NCBI GenBank assembly: GCA_942491945.1
Contig: CALODD010000050.1
Location: 1-64,000, forward strand
Reading direction: 5' to 3'
Origin: JAJDYQ01 sp942491945
GTDB taxonomy: Bacteria; Pseudomonadota; Gammaproteobacteria; JAJDYQ01
Length of the DNA stretch: 64,000 bases
Of the stretch, positions 32,872 to 41,585 are shown piece after piece (the stretch's first letter is position 1; every line of letters begins with the position of its first letter). The notes beneath the pieces are model-generated. The model ran no database searches. It saw only the letters and a list, made by a program, of their open reading frames with translations, and was not told the origin of the DNA. Both the position numbers and the translations under genes were made by a program.

Positions 32872-34480
32872 GAGGCTGTGTAAAAACCCTGTCTCCCGTA
32901 TAATTGCTAAAACATCTGACGGGAGTTCCTATGAACCGATTTGTTCAAGGTGTAGATCGAACTCAGGCGACACTATTTCCGGAAAGCCTGGATGAATATA
33001 TAACAGAAGATAATCCGGTTCGTGTTATCGACGTATTCGTTAATCAGCTAGATTTAGGTGCTCTAGGGTTTGCATCGATTGATCCCAAAGAAACAGGCCG
33101 TCCTTCCTACCATCCCGCGACCCTGCTCAAGCTGTACATCTATGGCTATCTCAATCGGATTCAATCAAGTCGCCGCATAGAACGAGAAAGCCTGCGCAAT
33201 GTAGAAGTGATGTGGTTAACAGGCAAGTTATCACCTGACCATAAAACAATCGCTGACTTCCGTAAGAACAACGGCAAAGCGATTAAGCAGGTCTGTAAAG
33301 AGTTTGTATTGCTATGTAGAAATCTGGCGCTATTTACCGAGGCGATTGTTGCGATTGATGGCAGCAAGTTCAAAGCGGTCAACCACTGCGATAAAAACTT
33401 CTCCAAGACCAAGATCAAATTCCGAATCAATCAGCTGGAGAAAAGTGTTGATCGATATCTGGGCGAAATTGCAGCAGCAGATCGTGTCGAGTCCCCGGTC
33501 AATCGCGATAAAAAAGAAAGACTGCAGAATAGAATCAAGAAGATTGCAGCGATCATTGAGCAGATCCAATCGATTGGCAAACGCATCGAAGAAAGCCCTG
33601 ACAATCAGGTATCACTGACCGATCCCGACGCACGTTCCTTGCGCACTCGCAGCCTAAGCTCTGGTGTCGTTGGCTATAACGTACAGACCGCTGTCGATAG
33701 CAAGCATCATCTCATTGTTGCGCATGATGTGACGAATGTGGTTGGTGATCGAACGCAACTACACCGAATGGCACTGAAGGCAAAAGAGGCGATTGGCGAA
33801 GACCATATTGAAGCTCTGGCTGATCGCTGTTACTACAGCGGTGATGAGATACTCGCCTGTACAGAAAACAATGTAACCCCTTACGTACCAAAGACCTATA
33901 CATCGAATAACCAGTCGAAAGGACTCTACGGTAAACGTGACTTTCGATATATTGAGGAAGACGATGAATATGAATGCCCGGCAGGCAAGCGTGCTAAGTG
34001 GCGATTTACCACCGAAGAAAGGGGTAAAACACTTCATAAGTACTGGTCATCCGATTGTCCGACGTGTGCAGATAAGGCGAAATGTACAACCGGAGTGAAT
34101 CGTCGTATCACCCGCTGGGAACACGAGGCAATCCTGGATGAAATGCAGGATCGTCTGGATCGATCACCGGATAAAATGGTGATCAGACGAAGTACCGTCG
34201 AGCACCCATTTGGCACATTGAAAGCCTGGATGGGTTCCACGCACTTTACGACCAAAACATTAAAACGTGTCAGTACCGAAATGAGCTTGCATGTACTGGC
34301 GTATAATATGAAACGGGTTATTAATATGCTGGGAACCGAGAAGTTACTACTTGAAATGGCTAGATAATATTCATCTGGCTTTGTCTCTAGATTATTTGCA
34401 CAATTAAACACGCATTGAATACTAATTTTGGCGTATTGGCCTATATGTTACGGAATAAGAGTGAGTTTTTACACAGCCTC
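32872..34480 (+). mobile_element. Complete IS1182-family insertion sequence
   Basis: Perfect 16-base ends GAGGCTGTGTAAAAAC (32872-32887) and GTTTTTACACAGCCTC (34465-34480) enclose one intact transposase gene. TACT is repeated on both sides (32868-32871 and 34481-34484), a 4-bp target duplication. The total is 1609 bp. Both ends and the duplication are undamaged, which suggests a recent, possibly active insertion. Confidence 0.88.
32931..34367 (+). CDS. IS1182-family transposase
   Basis: The transposase (478 residues from MNRFVQGVDRTQATLFP) has an N-terminal DUF772-like domain (PVRVIDVFVNQLDL, GRPSYHPATLLKLYIYGYLN) and a DDE core: first aspartate in AIDGSKFKAVN, second in LADRCYYSGDE, glutamate in TVEHPFGTLKAWMG. 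The YxxGDE and EHPFG patterns are typical of IS1182/IS1380-like groups. GGGAG is 5 bases before the ATG at 32931, so a longer frame from 32904 is not used. No stop or frameshift interrupts it. Confidence 0.92.
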   Translation: MNRFVQGVDRTQATLFPESLDEYITEDNPVRVIDVFVNQLDLGALGFASIDPKETGRPSYHPATLLKLYIYGYLNRIQSSRRIERESLRNVEVMWLTGKLSPDHKTIADFRKNNGKAIKQVCKEFVLLCRNLALFTEAIVAIDGSKFKAVNHCDKNFSKTKIKFRINQLEKSVDRYLGEIAAADRVESPVNRDKKERLQNRIKKIAAIIEQIQSIGKRIEESPDNQVSLTDPDARSLRTRSLSSGVVGYNVQTAVDSKHHLIVAHDVTNVVGDRTQLHRMALKAKEAIGEDHIEALADRCYYSGDEILACTENNVTPYVPKTYTSNNQSKGLYGKRDFRYIEEDDEYECPAGKRAKWRFTTEERGKTLHKYWSSDCPTCADKAKCTTGVNRRITRWEHEAILDEMQDRLDRSPDKMVIRRSTVEHPFGTLKAWMGSTHFTTKTLKRVSTEMSLHVLAYNMKRVINMLGTEKLLLEMAR

Positions 34481-34513
34481 TACTAATTCAAGACCCTCAT
34501 GATTTATAACCAC

Positions 34514-35404
34514 CTATCCGTATAAATTAGCCGCACCCCTTACACCACTATCATCACCATGGTGATGTTTCTCCAGTTTCGTGCGAACAACATCAGAAAA
34601 AACATATTCACTCCAACGTTTTGGCACCTGTTGATAAAGCGCATCAATATTTGATAACCCCCCACCTAATACAATCACTTCAGGGTCGACAATATTAATC
34701 ACAACGGAAAGTGCTCGCGCTAAACGATCACAATACAAATCTAGTGTATTTGCAGCTTCGTTATCATCCTGTACTGCTGCGATAATTTCTTTTGCCGTCA
34801 ATCTACGGCCTGTTTGCTTTTCAAAGTGTTCCGCCATACCTGGGCCGGATAGAAAGGTTTCAACACAGCCAGATTTACCACAATAACAATCATGACCTGG
34901 ACGTTCATCATCGGTTGGGTAAGGTAACGGGTTATGTCCCCATTCACCAGCAATTGCATTTGGGCCACTAACCAGCTTACCGTTTATGACCAGGCCGCCG
35001 CCAACGCCAGTACCTATGATGACGCCAAAAACTGAAGTTGCTCCTGCTGCTGCACCATCCACGGCTTCAGACAAAGCAAAACAATCAGCATCATTCGCCA
35101 TGCGTATTTCTCGCCCAAGTGCTTGCATCAAATCCTGGTCAAGAGGCTTGCCATTCAGGCAGGCTGAATTTGAATTACGCATTAATCCGGTTGCTGGCGA
35201 TATTGCACCCGGCGTACCGATACCGACTGTCCCGCTTTGACCCGTTTTTTCTTCGAGTGAACCAACCAGTGCTTTGATTTTATGCAGAGTGAGTTCATAG
35301 TCCTGTGCAGCAGCTTCGATTCGCTCATAAGCCAGGACGTCACCTACATCATCTAATGCAATACCGGCAATCTTTGTTCCACCAAGATCAATACCGATTT
35401 TCAT
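34514..35404 (-). CDS. ROK-family sugar kinase (fructokinase-like)
   Basis: The ATP-binding loop is KIGIDLGGTKIAGI; the sugar-binding region has GTPGAISPATGLMRNSN and MANDADCFALSEA. The ROK zinc motif is complete: the histidine in GEWGHNPL and CYCGKSGCVETFLSGPG. Similar E. coli proteins are Mak (fructokinase) and NagK. It ends 33 bases from the IS right end. The exact sugar is not resolved. The start is 19 bases from the phosphatase gene on the same strand. Confidence 0.85.
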   Translation of the reverse strand: MKIGIDLGGTKIAGIALDDVGDVLAYERIEAAAQDYELTLHKIKALVGSLEEKTGQSGTVGIGTPGAISPATGLMRNSNSACLNGKPLDQDLMQALGREIRMANDADCFALSEAVDGAAAGATSVFGVIIGTGVGGGLVINGKLVSGPNAIAGEWGHNPLPYPTDDERPGHDCYCGKSGCVETFLSGPGMAEHFEKQTGRRLTAKEIIAAVQDDNEAANTLDLYCDRLARALSVVINIVDPEVIVLGGGLSNIDALYQQVPKRWSEYVFSDVVRTKLEKHHHGDDSGVRGAANLYG

Positions 35405-35423
35405 TTAGAGATCCCCCATCCCT

Positions 35424-35993
35424 TTACATCTGAACGGTAGGCGGTTTTTCATCGCTAAACTTTATCGCGATCATACCTGCGGAGGGAATCTGCATTCGAT
35501 ACATGGATAACAACGGTGCTTTTAAAACATGTGTAACAATAGCTCGCAATACGCCAGCATGTGCGACGACCAGAATACGCTTTTCATCTCGCTGCGCGAT
35601 CTCTTCCCATGCTTCACTGACTCTCAGGTAGAAATGCCGTAAACGCTCAGCACCTTCTGGCTGATTGTTCACAGGATCTAGATAGAAACGTTTAAACGCA
35701 TCAGCGTCATTAGCTCTAATCTCTTCACCGGTTTTGCCTTCCCATTCGCCAAAGCCGATTTCCTTTAATCGCTCATCTGCAATGGTCGGTATTGCTAGCT
35801 TCGTTGCCAGCTCATCGGAAAAATCTGCACAACGACTTAAAGGCGAATGAACAATTGCTTGCCAGTCGTCTCGGCCCGCGACGGCAGCTCGTATTTCCTG
35901 CCAGCCTTTTTCGCTAAGAGGATGGTCAATCTGACCGCGATACATGCGACCACCTTGCGGCTCCCCATGTCTTAATAAATCAATCTGTTTCAA
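35424..35993 (-). CDS. Histidine phosphatase, alpha-ribazole phosphatase/PGM-like
   Basis: The RHG motif LLRHGEPQGGRMYRG near the start holds the phosphohistidine; later GFGEWEGKTGEEI and VVAHAGVLRAI carry the second conserved histidine. At 189 residues it matches CobC-like alpha-ribazole phosphatases or broad phosphoglycerate mutase-like phosphatases. No cobalamin gene is near to decide. It lies just upstream of the ROK kinase on the same strand, and the two may be one unit. Confidence 0.75.
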   Translation of the reverse strand: MKQIDLLRHGEPQGGRMYRGQIDHPLSEKGWQEIRAAVAGRDDWQAIVHSPLSRCADFSDELATKLAIPTIADERLKEIGFGEWEGKTGEEIRANDADAFKRFYLDPVNNQPEGAERLRHFYLRVSEAWEEIAQRDEKRILVVAHAGVLRAIVTHVLKAPLLSMYRMQIPSAGMIAIKFSDEKPPTVQM

Positions 35994-36114
35994 AATTTCA
36001 CGCTCAACAATTATTTACGCAATATCATAGCGGATAATACCCAATGACAGTGTACGATCGTGTTCCTTAAACCAGTTTATCGACGTATCCTTCGTTCTTA
36101 ACTACCATGCCTCG

Positions 36115-37020
36115 ATGAACATGAATCCCAATATTCTGCAGACAGTTTTTCAAACCGCAAGGCCGCCCTTTTTATTACTGGCTGTGGTTTGTGTATTGCT
36201 TGGAGCCAGCATTGCCTACCAGCAGATGCAGATCATCTCATATACACATTTAGCCTTAACACTGACAGGCGCGCTCGCCGCACACATCAGCGTCAACATG
36301 CTCAATGAATATCTCGACTATAAGAGCGGTCTCGACCTACAAACAGTCCGCACCCCCTTTAGTGGTGGGAGCGGTGCATTACCCAATCACCCTGAAGCGG
36401 CACCACTTGTCCAGAAAACCGGGATCGCGTTCCTGTTACTGACCATCGGTATCGGTTTTTATTTCTTATATTTGTATGGCCTGGGCTTACTCATACCCGG
36501 ATTACTCGGCATAGTACTTATTCTCAGCTATACCAACTGGGCCAATCGACATCCATTTATTTGCCTGATTGCCCCCGGATTAGGTTTTGGTCTGATTATG
36601 GTACCCGCGACGCAGTTTGTTTTAACTGGCGCTTACTTTTCAGAGTCCTGGTTTATCTCTGCTGTGCCATTCCTGCTAGTGAACAACCTGTTACTGCTCA
36701 ATCAATATCCCGACATACAGGCTGACAAGGCATCTGGTCGCCGTCATCTAACCATCGCCTTTGGCACTTCATTTGGTAATTTTATTTACGGCGTATTCCT
36801 GTTACTCACCCAGGCCGTCATCGTCTTGCTGTTTTTTAATGACGCAATACCCGCATTAGGTCTGTTGTCATTACTACCGACTTTACTGGGGTTTTATGCG
36901 CTCTGTGGTGCTATTAAATTTAATAAAAACATTGGACAGCACCCAAAATATCTTGCCGCTAATGTCGCTGCCACTTTACTAACCCCGCTCGTATTGGCGT
37001 TAACGATTGTTTTCAATTAG
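36115..37020 (+). CDS. UbiA-family prenyltransferase, MenA-like
   Basis: The protein has about eight membrane helices. The first aspartate motif is NEYLDYKSGLD, followed by RTPFSGGSGALP; the second is NQYPDIQADKASGRRHL. These match the MenA branch (1,4-dihydroxy-2-naphthoate polyprenyltransferase) of the UbiA family better than UbiA itself, but substrate assignment is inference. No other menaquinone gene is visible here. It lies 63 bases upstream of the sulfur oxygenase reductase gene in the same direction, a possible link to quinone-dependent sulfur oxidation. Confidence 0.75.
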   Translation: MNMNPNILQTVFQTARPPFLLLAVVCVLLGASIAYQQMQIISYTHLALTLTGALAAHISVNMLNEYLDYKSGLDLQTVRTPFSGGSGALPNHPEAAPLVQKTGIAFLLLTIGIGFYFLYLYGLGLLIPGLLGIVLILSYTNWANRHPFICLIAPGLGFGLIMVPATQFVLTGAYFSESWFISAVPFLLVNNLLLLNQYPDIQADKASGRRHLTIAFGTSFGNFIYGVFLLLTQAVIVLLFFNDAIPALGLLSLLPTLLGFYALCGAIKFNKNIGQHPKYLAANVAATLLTPLVLALTIVFN

Positions 37021-37056
37021 GCATTTGGGCTTTAGCAAGAACATCAACTACACTAG

Positions 37057-37078
37057 CTCCAGTTAATTATTACTGGAG
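37057..37078 (+). promoter_or_regulatory. Stem-loop covering the ribosome-binding site of the SOR gene
   Basis: CTCCAGT (37057-37063) pairs perfectly with ACTGGAG (37072-37078) around an 8-base loop. The GGAG of the second arm (37075-37078) is the only ribosome-binding site before the ATG at 37084, 5 bases away, so the stem would hide it. This is a pattern seen in translational switches. Confidence 0.5.
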
Positions 37079-37083
37079 TCCCC

Positions 37084-38022
37084 ATGAGCGTAGATGTAAA
37101 AGCCCTGTTTGATGCAGAACCGAAGTCCCCATTATATGTGGCCGTGAACCGGGTGCTGGTGAATAACGACCCCAATCTCATGCGCATGATGAAACAGGCC
37201 AGTTCCAAGATGTGCCTGACAACCGCATTAACACCTGGCTTCCGTGGTTTTGATCTGATGCGCCAGATGGGTTCCTGCCCGATGGGTATGCGCTGGGGTG
37301 CCAGCTCTAATATGGGCGACCAGCTGTCACATATCTGGATTGACCAGTTCACTTACTGGGATTCATGGGAAGCACATGAAGATTTCCACGAGACATTCGA
37401 AGATGTCGTCGTCGATAGCTGTGCCAAATGTGGCGATGTATTACTCGAAGGCCCTGAAGAACCGGTTTATCGCATCGTTCACAGCAACCTGCCTAAACTT
37501 GTCTCCATGAACCAGTGGATGAAAAAGAGCGCCGAAGGCAAAACGGATGGTTATGCTGTCGATAGTGGCAGCACCGTCACCGTCATGGCGACACACAAGA
37601 TCAAACCCGGTAAGGAAGCAGAATTTGAAGAAGGCGAAATCGCCACCATGGAAAAGCTCATGGAATCCACTGGTATGGTGGGTTACCAGATACTAAAACG
37701 AATCGGTCTTTCCACACTAGGCAGCGGCCACGCAACCGTTGAATCCCTGATGGAAGATTTAAAAGATAGCTCAGGTAGCAAGCTAAAACGCACAGCCGAA
37801 GTCTGGGAAGGCTATACCATCCCTGCGGAATATGTCGTCATGGTCGAATGGGAAAGCCTCTGCTATGCACAGGGCAATATGCCGCATGTGAATGTAAAGC
37901 CTGAACTACTGTTTATTCATGGACCAAAGGTACTCGACAACTGCCTGCACATGCCAAACGTTCGCATGGCTGAGTCAATGTTTACCGAACAGACCTATCG
38001 AGAAGTATTACAACAGGCATAA
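37084..38022 (+). CDS. sor: Sulfur oxygenase reductase
   Basis: SOR disproportionates elemental sulfur with oxygen to sulfite, thiosulfate and sulfide in the cytoplasm, forming a hollow 24-subunit sphere. All key residues of the Acidianus enzyme have partners: the persulfide cysteine in KMCLTTA (C44), iron ligands H98 and H102 in WEAHEDFHETF and E126 in EGPEEPVY, and the CxxC pair C113/C116 in DSCAKCGD. The spacing (+12) relative to Acidianus H86/H90/C101/C104/E114 is constant. Length 312 is usual. Alignment is from memory. The context, a MenA-like gene before and MscS after, is not a known sor operon. Confidence 0.9.
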   Translation: MSVDVKALFDAEPKSPLYVAVNRVLVNNDPNLMRMMKQASSKMCLTTALTPGFRGFDLMRQMGSCPMGMRWGASSNMGDQLSHIWIDQFTYWDSWEAHEDFHETFEDVVVDSCAKCGDVLLEGPEEPVYRIVHSNLPKLVSMNQWMKKSAEGKTDGYAVDSGSTVTVMATHKIKPGKEAEFEEGEIATMEKLMESTGMVGYQILKRIGLSTLGSGHATVESLMEDLKDSSGSKLKRTAEVWEGYTIPAEYVVMVEWESLCYAQGNMPHVNVKPELLFIHGPKVLDNCLHMPNVRMAESMFTEQTYREVLQQA

Positions 38023-38053
38023 CATTTCGAACTCTGGCTAAGCTCTCATCACG

Positions 38054-39136
38054 ATGTCTTTTTCCATAGAAGCCATACAGGAGATAGTCACGAGTCTAAG
38101 TGTGCTGGAGGCGACTCTACTAGTACTCAATATCGTACTGCTCGTCGCTTCCGGCCCACTGTTCAATTTTCTATCGCACGGCAATATCACTGATAAATCC
38201 GTTCGCTCCAGGCTGCATGTATTCCGTTCAATCAACATCCTGATTATTGCTGTCATTCTGTACTACCACATCTTCATTCCAATCGCTTCCACGTCATGGT
38301 TTACGAAGATCGCTGGCGTCCTGTTTATCGTCTATCTCTCATACCTGGCATTTTATATTTCTAATTACTTTGTACTGTCTCGCTTTGGTAAAACCAAAGA
38401 AGTGGATGGGAAATTGCAGGTCAGTGAAACCTACAACACCCGCGCACTAAAAATCTTATCCGCAATATTGTTTGTCATCATTGCGTTAATAGGCAGCATC
38501 CAGTTACTGGAATTCGATTCCGTCTTACAGGCTGGCGGTGTCATTGGCTTTATCGGCGTCTTTCTCGCATTAACACAGGCAAGTTGGGCCCCAGACATCA
38601 TTAGCGGATTAATTATTTTAAATAGCAATCTGATTGAAGAAGGCGATGCCATACAACTCGACGGCGATCCCGACATGATCGGCATGGTTTATAAAACCAA
38701 GATGTTCCATACCGAAATACTCAACATCATCGACAACCACCGCGTCATGATCCGTAATGCGCGATTACGCGACATCACACTACACAACCTGTCCAAATTC
38801 GCCTCGGCCAGAGGGCTACGTGAATCACTCAGCTTCAATATCAGCTACGACACACCACAGGACGAAATTCATCGAATGTTTGATAGTGCATTCGAAAAGG
38901 CCAAGGAACTTTCACATATCGATTTTGAAGCCCAACATGGCTGGGATATACGAGTTCACAAGACCGGTGACTTTTCCGTTGAATGGAAAGTCTATTATTT
39001 CATTAAAAATATCCGGGAGATCATCCGCACAAGACAGGAACTGACTGAGCTAATCTTATGCGAACCGGATCAGGCAAATATTCAACTGGCTACTCCAGTT
39101 CTTCATCAAAGTCCACCCGTTGAAAAGAAGGTTTGA
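38054..39136 (+). CDS. MscS-family mechanosensitive channel
   Basis: Four or five membrane helices lead to the MscS pore-lining and beta domains: IGFIGVFLALTQASWAPDIISGLIILNSNLIEEGDAIQL contains the signature G/A-rich pore helix and the EGD turn (quoted in part: EEGDAIQL). The cytoplasmic beta region follows (GMVYKTKMFHTEI, VMIRNARLRDITLHNLS). It likely releases solutes on hypo-osmotic shock. At 360 residues it is larger than E. coli MscS. It starts 32 bases after sor and might share its transcript. Confidence 0.85.
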   Translation: MSFSIEAIQEIVTSLSVLEATLLVLNIVLLVASGPLFNFLSHGNITDKSVRSRLHVFRSINILIIAVILYYHIFIPIASTSWFTKIAGVLFIVYLSYLAFYISNYFVLSRFGKTKEVDGKLQVSETYNTRALKILSAILFVIIALIGSIQLLEFDSVLQAGGVIGFIGVFLALTQASWAPDIISGLIILNSNLIEEGDAIQLDGDPDMIGMVYKTKMFHTEILNIIDNHRVMIRNARLRDITLHNLSKFASARGLRESLSFNISYDTPQDEIHRMFDSAFEKAKELSHIDFEAQHGWDIRVHKTGDFSVEWKVYYFIKNIREIIRTRQELTELILCEPDQANIQLATPVLHQSPPVEKKV

Positions 39137-39255
39137 GATACCATTTCAATTTAAAGTATTTACACTACTTTAGATTACTTACGGATAGTGGTCTCAAACA
39201 TGTTTTGCTACATAATGATCCTTATCTGCAATAACCTGATGTTTTGGAATTATGT

Positions 39256-39765
39256 ATGAAGCTTCAAAATATTGATAAATCCCGCTATAGCAAACACTTT
39301 AAGATCGTATTCACATGTATTGTCATCGTACTAGTGATTGTGTCTATAGGGAGTTCAGCCATCCTGATTCAATTACTAGGTAATCCAGAAGGATCAAATT
39401 TCTGGCTAAATCTGATTGGTGTTGTCATAGCTGCCGTAGTGATAGCGACCATCTTGCTGAAAAATCGCTCTCACCCATTTATGACTGAGATGGTCTATGT
39501 CTGGGACCTCAAGCAGATGTTAAATCGTATCTATCGGAAGGAACGAAAACTAAAAGCTGCTATAGAAGATAGCAATGATCCAGATGCCTTGATAATAATG
39601 AATTACTTCTACAAAGGTTCTAAACAGTTATATGAGCTAGACAATAACCAGATTACACATGATGAGCTAATAGACAAAATTCGTGCGCATGACAAACGAC
39701 TTGAGTCCGCAGGACTAAGTACTTTATCTGACAACTTTGAACCATCGATGCTGGAACGTTTTTAA
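39256..39765 (+). CDS. Membrane protein of unknown function
   Basis: Two membrane helices near the N-terminus (IVFTCIVIVLVIVSIGSSA and LIGVVIAAVVIATILL) are followed by a cytosolic helical region with charged residues (WDLKQMLNRIYRKERKLK, LDNNQITHDELIDKI). I know no matching family. The ATG at 39256 is chosen over an earlier TTG at 39244. It is convergent with the fumarase gene. Confidence 0.6.
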   Translation: MKLQNIDKSRYSKHFKIVFTCIVIVLVIVSIGSSAILIQLLGNPEGSNFWLNLIGVVIAAVVIATILLKNRSHPFMTEMVYVWDLKQMLNRIYRKERKLKAAIEDSNDPDALIIMNYFYKGSKQLYELDNNQITHDELIDKIRAHDKRLESAGLSTLSDNFEPSMLERF

Positions 39766-39853
39766 ATATATCTTTTCTATTGCCGGTCATTGCACGAAGC
39801 AATAGGTGAGACTCGATTAACCCACAAACTATTTACTCTCGCTTTGTACTATC

Positions 39854-41371
39854 TTAACCCTTCCCAATTTCTTCAATCTTAACTTTCCACTCAGCTGGCC
39901 CCGTTTGATGCACTGACTCTCCTGAGCTATCAACAGCAACCGTCACTGGCATATCTTTAACATCGAATTCATAGATCGCTTCCATACCCATGTCTTCGAA
40001 GGCAATAACCTTGGCTGATTTGATCGCCTGCGATACCAGATAGGCTGCACCACCAACTGCCATCAAATAAACCGCTTCATGATTTTTGATCGCTTCAATT
40101 GCGATTGGGCCGCGTTCAGCCTTACCGATCATTCCAGCAATACCGGTTTGCTCTAGCATCATGTCGGTAAACTTATCCATTCGTGTTGCTGTAGTTGGGC
40201 CAGCCGGACCAACAACTTCATCACGTACAGGATCAACCGGCCCCACGTAATAAATAAACTTATCAGTGAAGTCGACACCTTCTGGTAAGCCTTCGCCTGA
40301 GTCGAGTAGTTCCTTAATGCGTTTATGTGCAGCATCGCGACCGGTCAGCATCTTGCCTGATAGCAGTATACGTTCACCGGGGTTCCAGTCTTTTACATCG
40401 GCTTTGCTTAACTCATTCATATTCACGCGTCGCGCATCGTCACTGGCTTCCCAGGTCACATCTGGCCAGTCGTCCAGGCTTGGTGGTGTAAGTACCGCTG
40501 GGCCTGAACCGTTCAGAGTATATTCCACATGTCGGGTGGCCGCGCAATTTGGAATCATGCCAATCGGCAAAGAGGCCGCATGCGTTGGATATTCCATAAT
40601 CTTGACATCAAGAACAGTTGTTAAGCCACCTAAGCCCTGCGCACCGATACCCAGTGCGTTTACACGCTCGTAGATATCCAGACGAAGTTCTTCTGTGTGG
40701 TTCGATGGGCCACGCTCAATCAGCTCATGCATATCGATGGGATCCATCAATGATTCTTTCGCCATCACCATGGCTTTCTCGGCAGTACCACCAATCCCGA
40801 TACCGAGAATGCCCGGCGGACACCAACCTGCGCCCATGGTCGGTACTGTCTTCTCAACCCAGTCTACGAGTGAATCACTTGGGTTCAGGATAGTAAATTT
40901 AGACTTGTTCTCAGAACCACCGCCTTTGGCTGCGACCAGGAACTCGATTTCATCGCCTAGCACCATTTCCAGGTGGATCACGGCTGGCGTGTTGTCTTTG
41001 GTATTCACCCGATTACCGATGGGTGGATTTACAACAGAAGCGCGCAGGGTATTTTCTTTATCGAGATAGGCGCGTCGCACACCCTCGTTAATCATGTCAT
41101 TCAGGGCCATATCGCCCTCAAAACGGACTTCCATACCCAACTTCACAAACACGGTGACAATGCCTGTGTCCTGACACATTGGGCGTTTACCCTCGGCACT
41201 CATGCGTGAATTCATCAGAATCTGCGCCATAGCGTCTTTGGCCGCTGCTGACTCCTCTCGTTCGTAGGCCCGACCCAACGCCTGAATATAATCTACCGGA
41301 TGGTAGTAAGAGATGTACTGCAAGGCATCCGCCATGCTATTAATCAGGTCGTCCTGCTTGATGACTGTCAC
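39854..41371 (-). CDS. fumA: Class I fumarate hydratase (iron-sulfur)
   Basis: The enzyme interconverts fumarate and malate in the TCA cycle with a [4Fe-4S] cluster. The cluster cysteines are in PMCQDTG, GWCPPGIL and PNCAATRH, and both the N-terminal fumarase domain and the C-terminal one (VGPAGPTTATRMDKF) are present. The initiator is a GTG at 41371: GGAG lies 6 bases upstream, while the longer TTG frame has none. The single-chain length of 505 matches FumA/FumB-type proteins. Confidence 0.92.
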   Translation of the reverse strand: MTVIKQDDLINSMADALQYISYYHPVDYIQALGRAYEREESAAAKDAMAQILMNSRMSAEGKRPMCQDTGIVTVFVKLGMEVRFEGDMALNDMINEGVRRAYLDKENTLRASVVNPPIGNRVNTKDNTPAVIHLEMVLGDEIEFLVAAKGGGSENKSKFTILNPSDSLVDWVEKTVPTMGAGWCPPGILGIGIGGTAEKAMVMAKESLMDPIDMHELIERGPSNHTEELRLDIYERVNALGIGAQGLGGLTTVLDVKIMEYPTHAASLPIGMIPNCAATRHVEYTLNGSGPAVLTPPSLDDWPDVTWEASDDARRVNMNELSKADVKDWNPGERILLSGKMLTGRDAAHKRIKELLDSGEGLPEGVDFTDKFIYYVGPVDPVRDEVVGPAGPTTATRMDKFTDMMLEQTGIAGMIGKAERGPIAIEAIKNHEAVYLMAVGGAAYLVSQAIKSAKVIAFEDMGMEAIYEFDVKDMPVTVAVDSSGESVHQTGPAEWKVKIEEIGKG

Positions 41372-41585
41372 ACGCCACTCCAAAACTAATGCTTATTACT
41401 CTAGTATCTAACCATAACAATAATGCTTCGAGGTCGGTTTTAAAAATATTAATAACTGTCAGGGTTTTTCCCGATAGTAACTTCATGAAATTAGTATATT
41501 TTATGAATTCGTGACCTGCGTCCAGACACTGATAAATTTTGTGTATATATTTCAACCTATTTTGACGAAATTATGATCTAACTGA

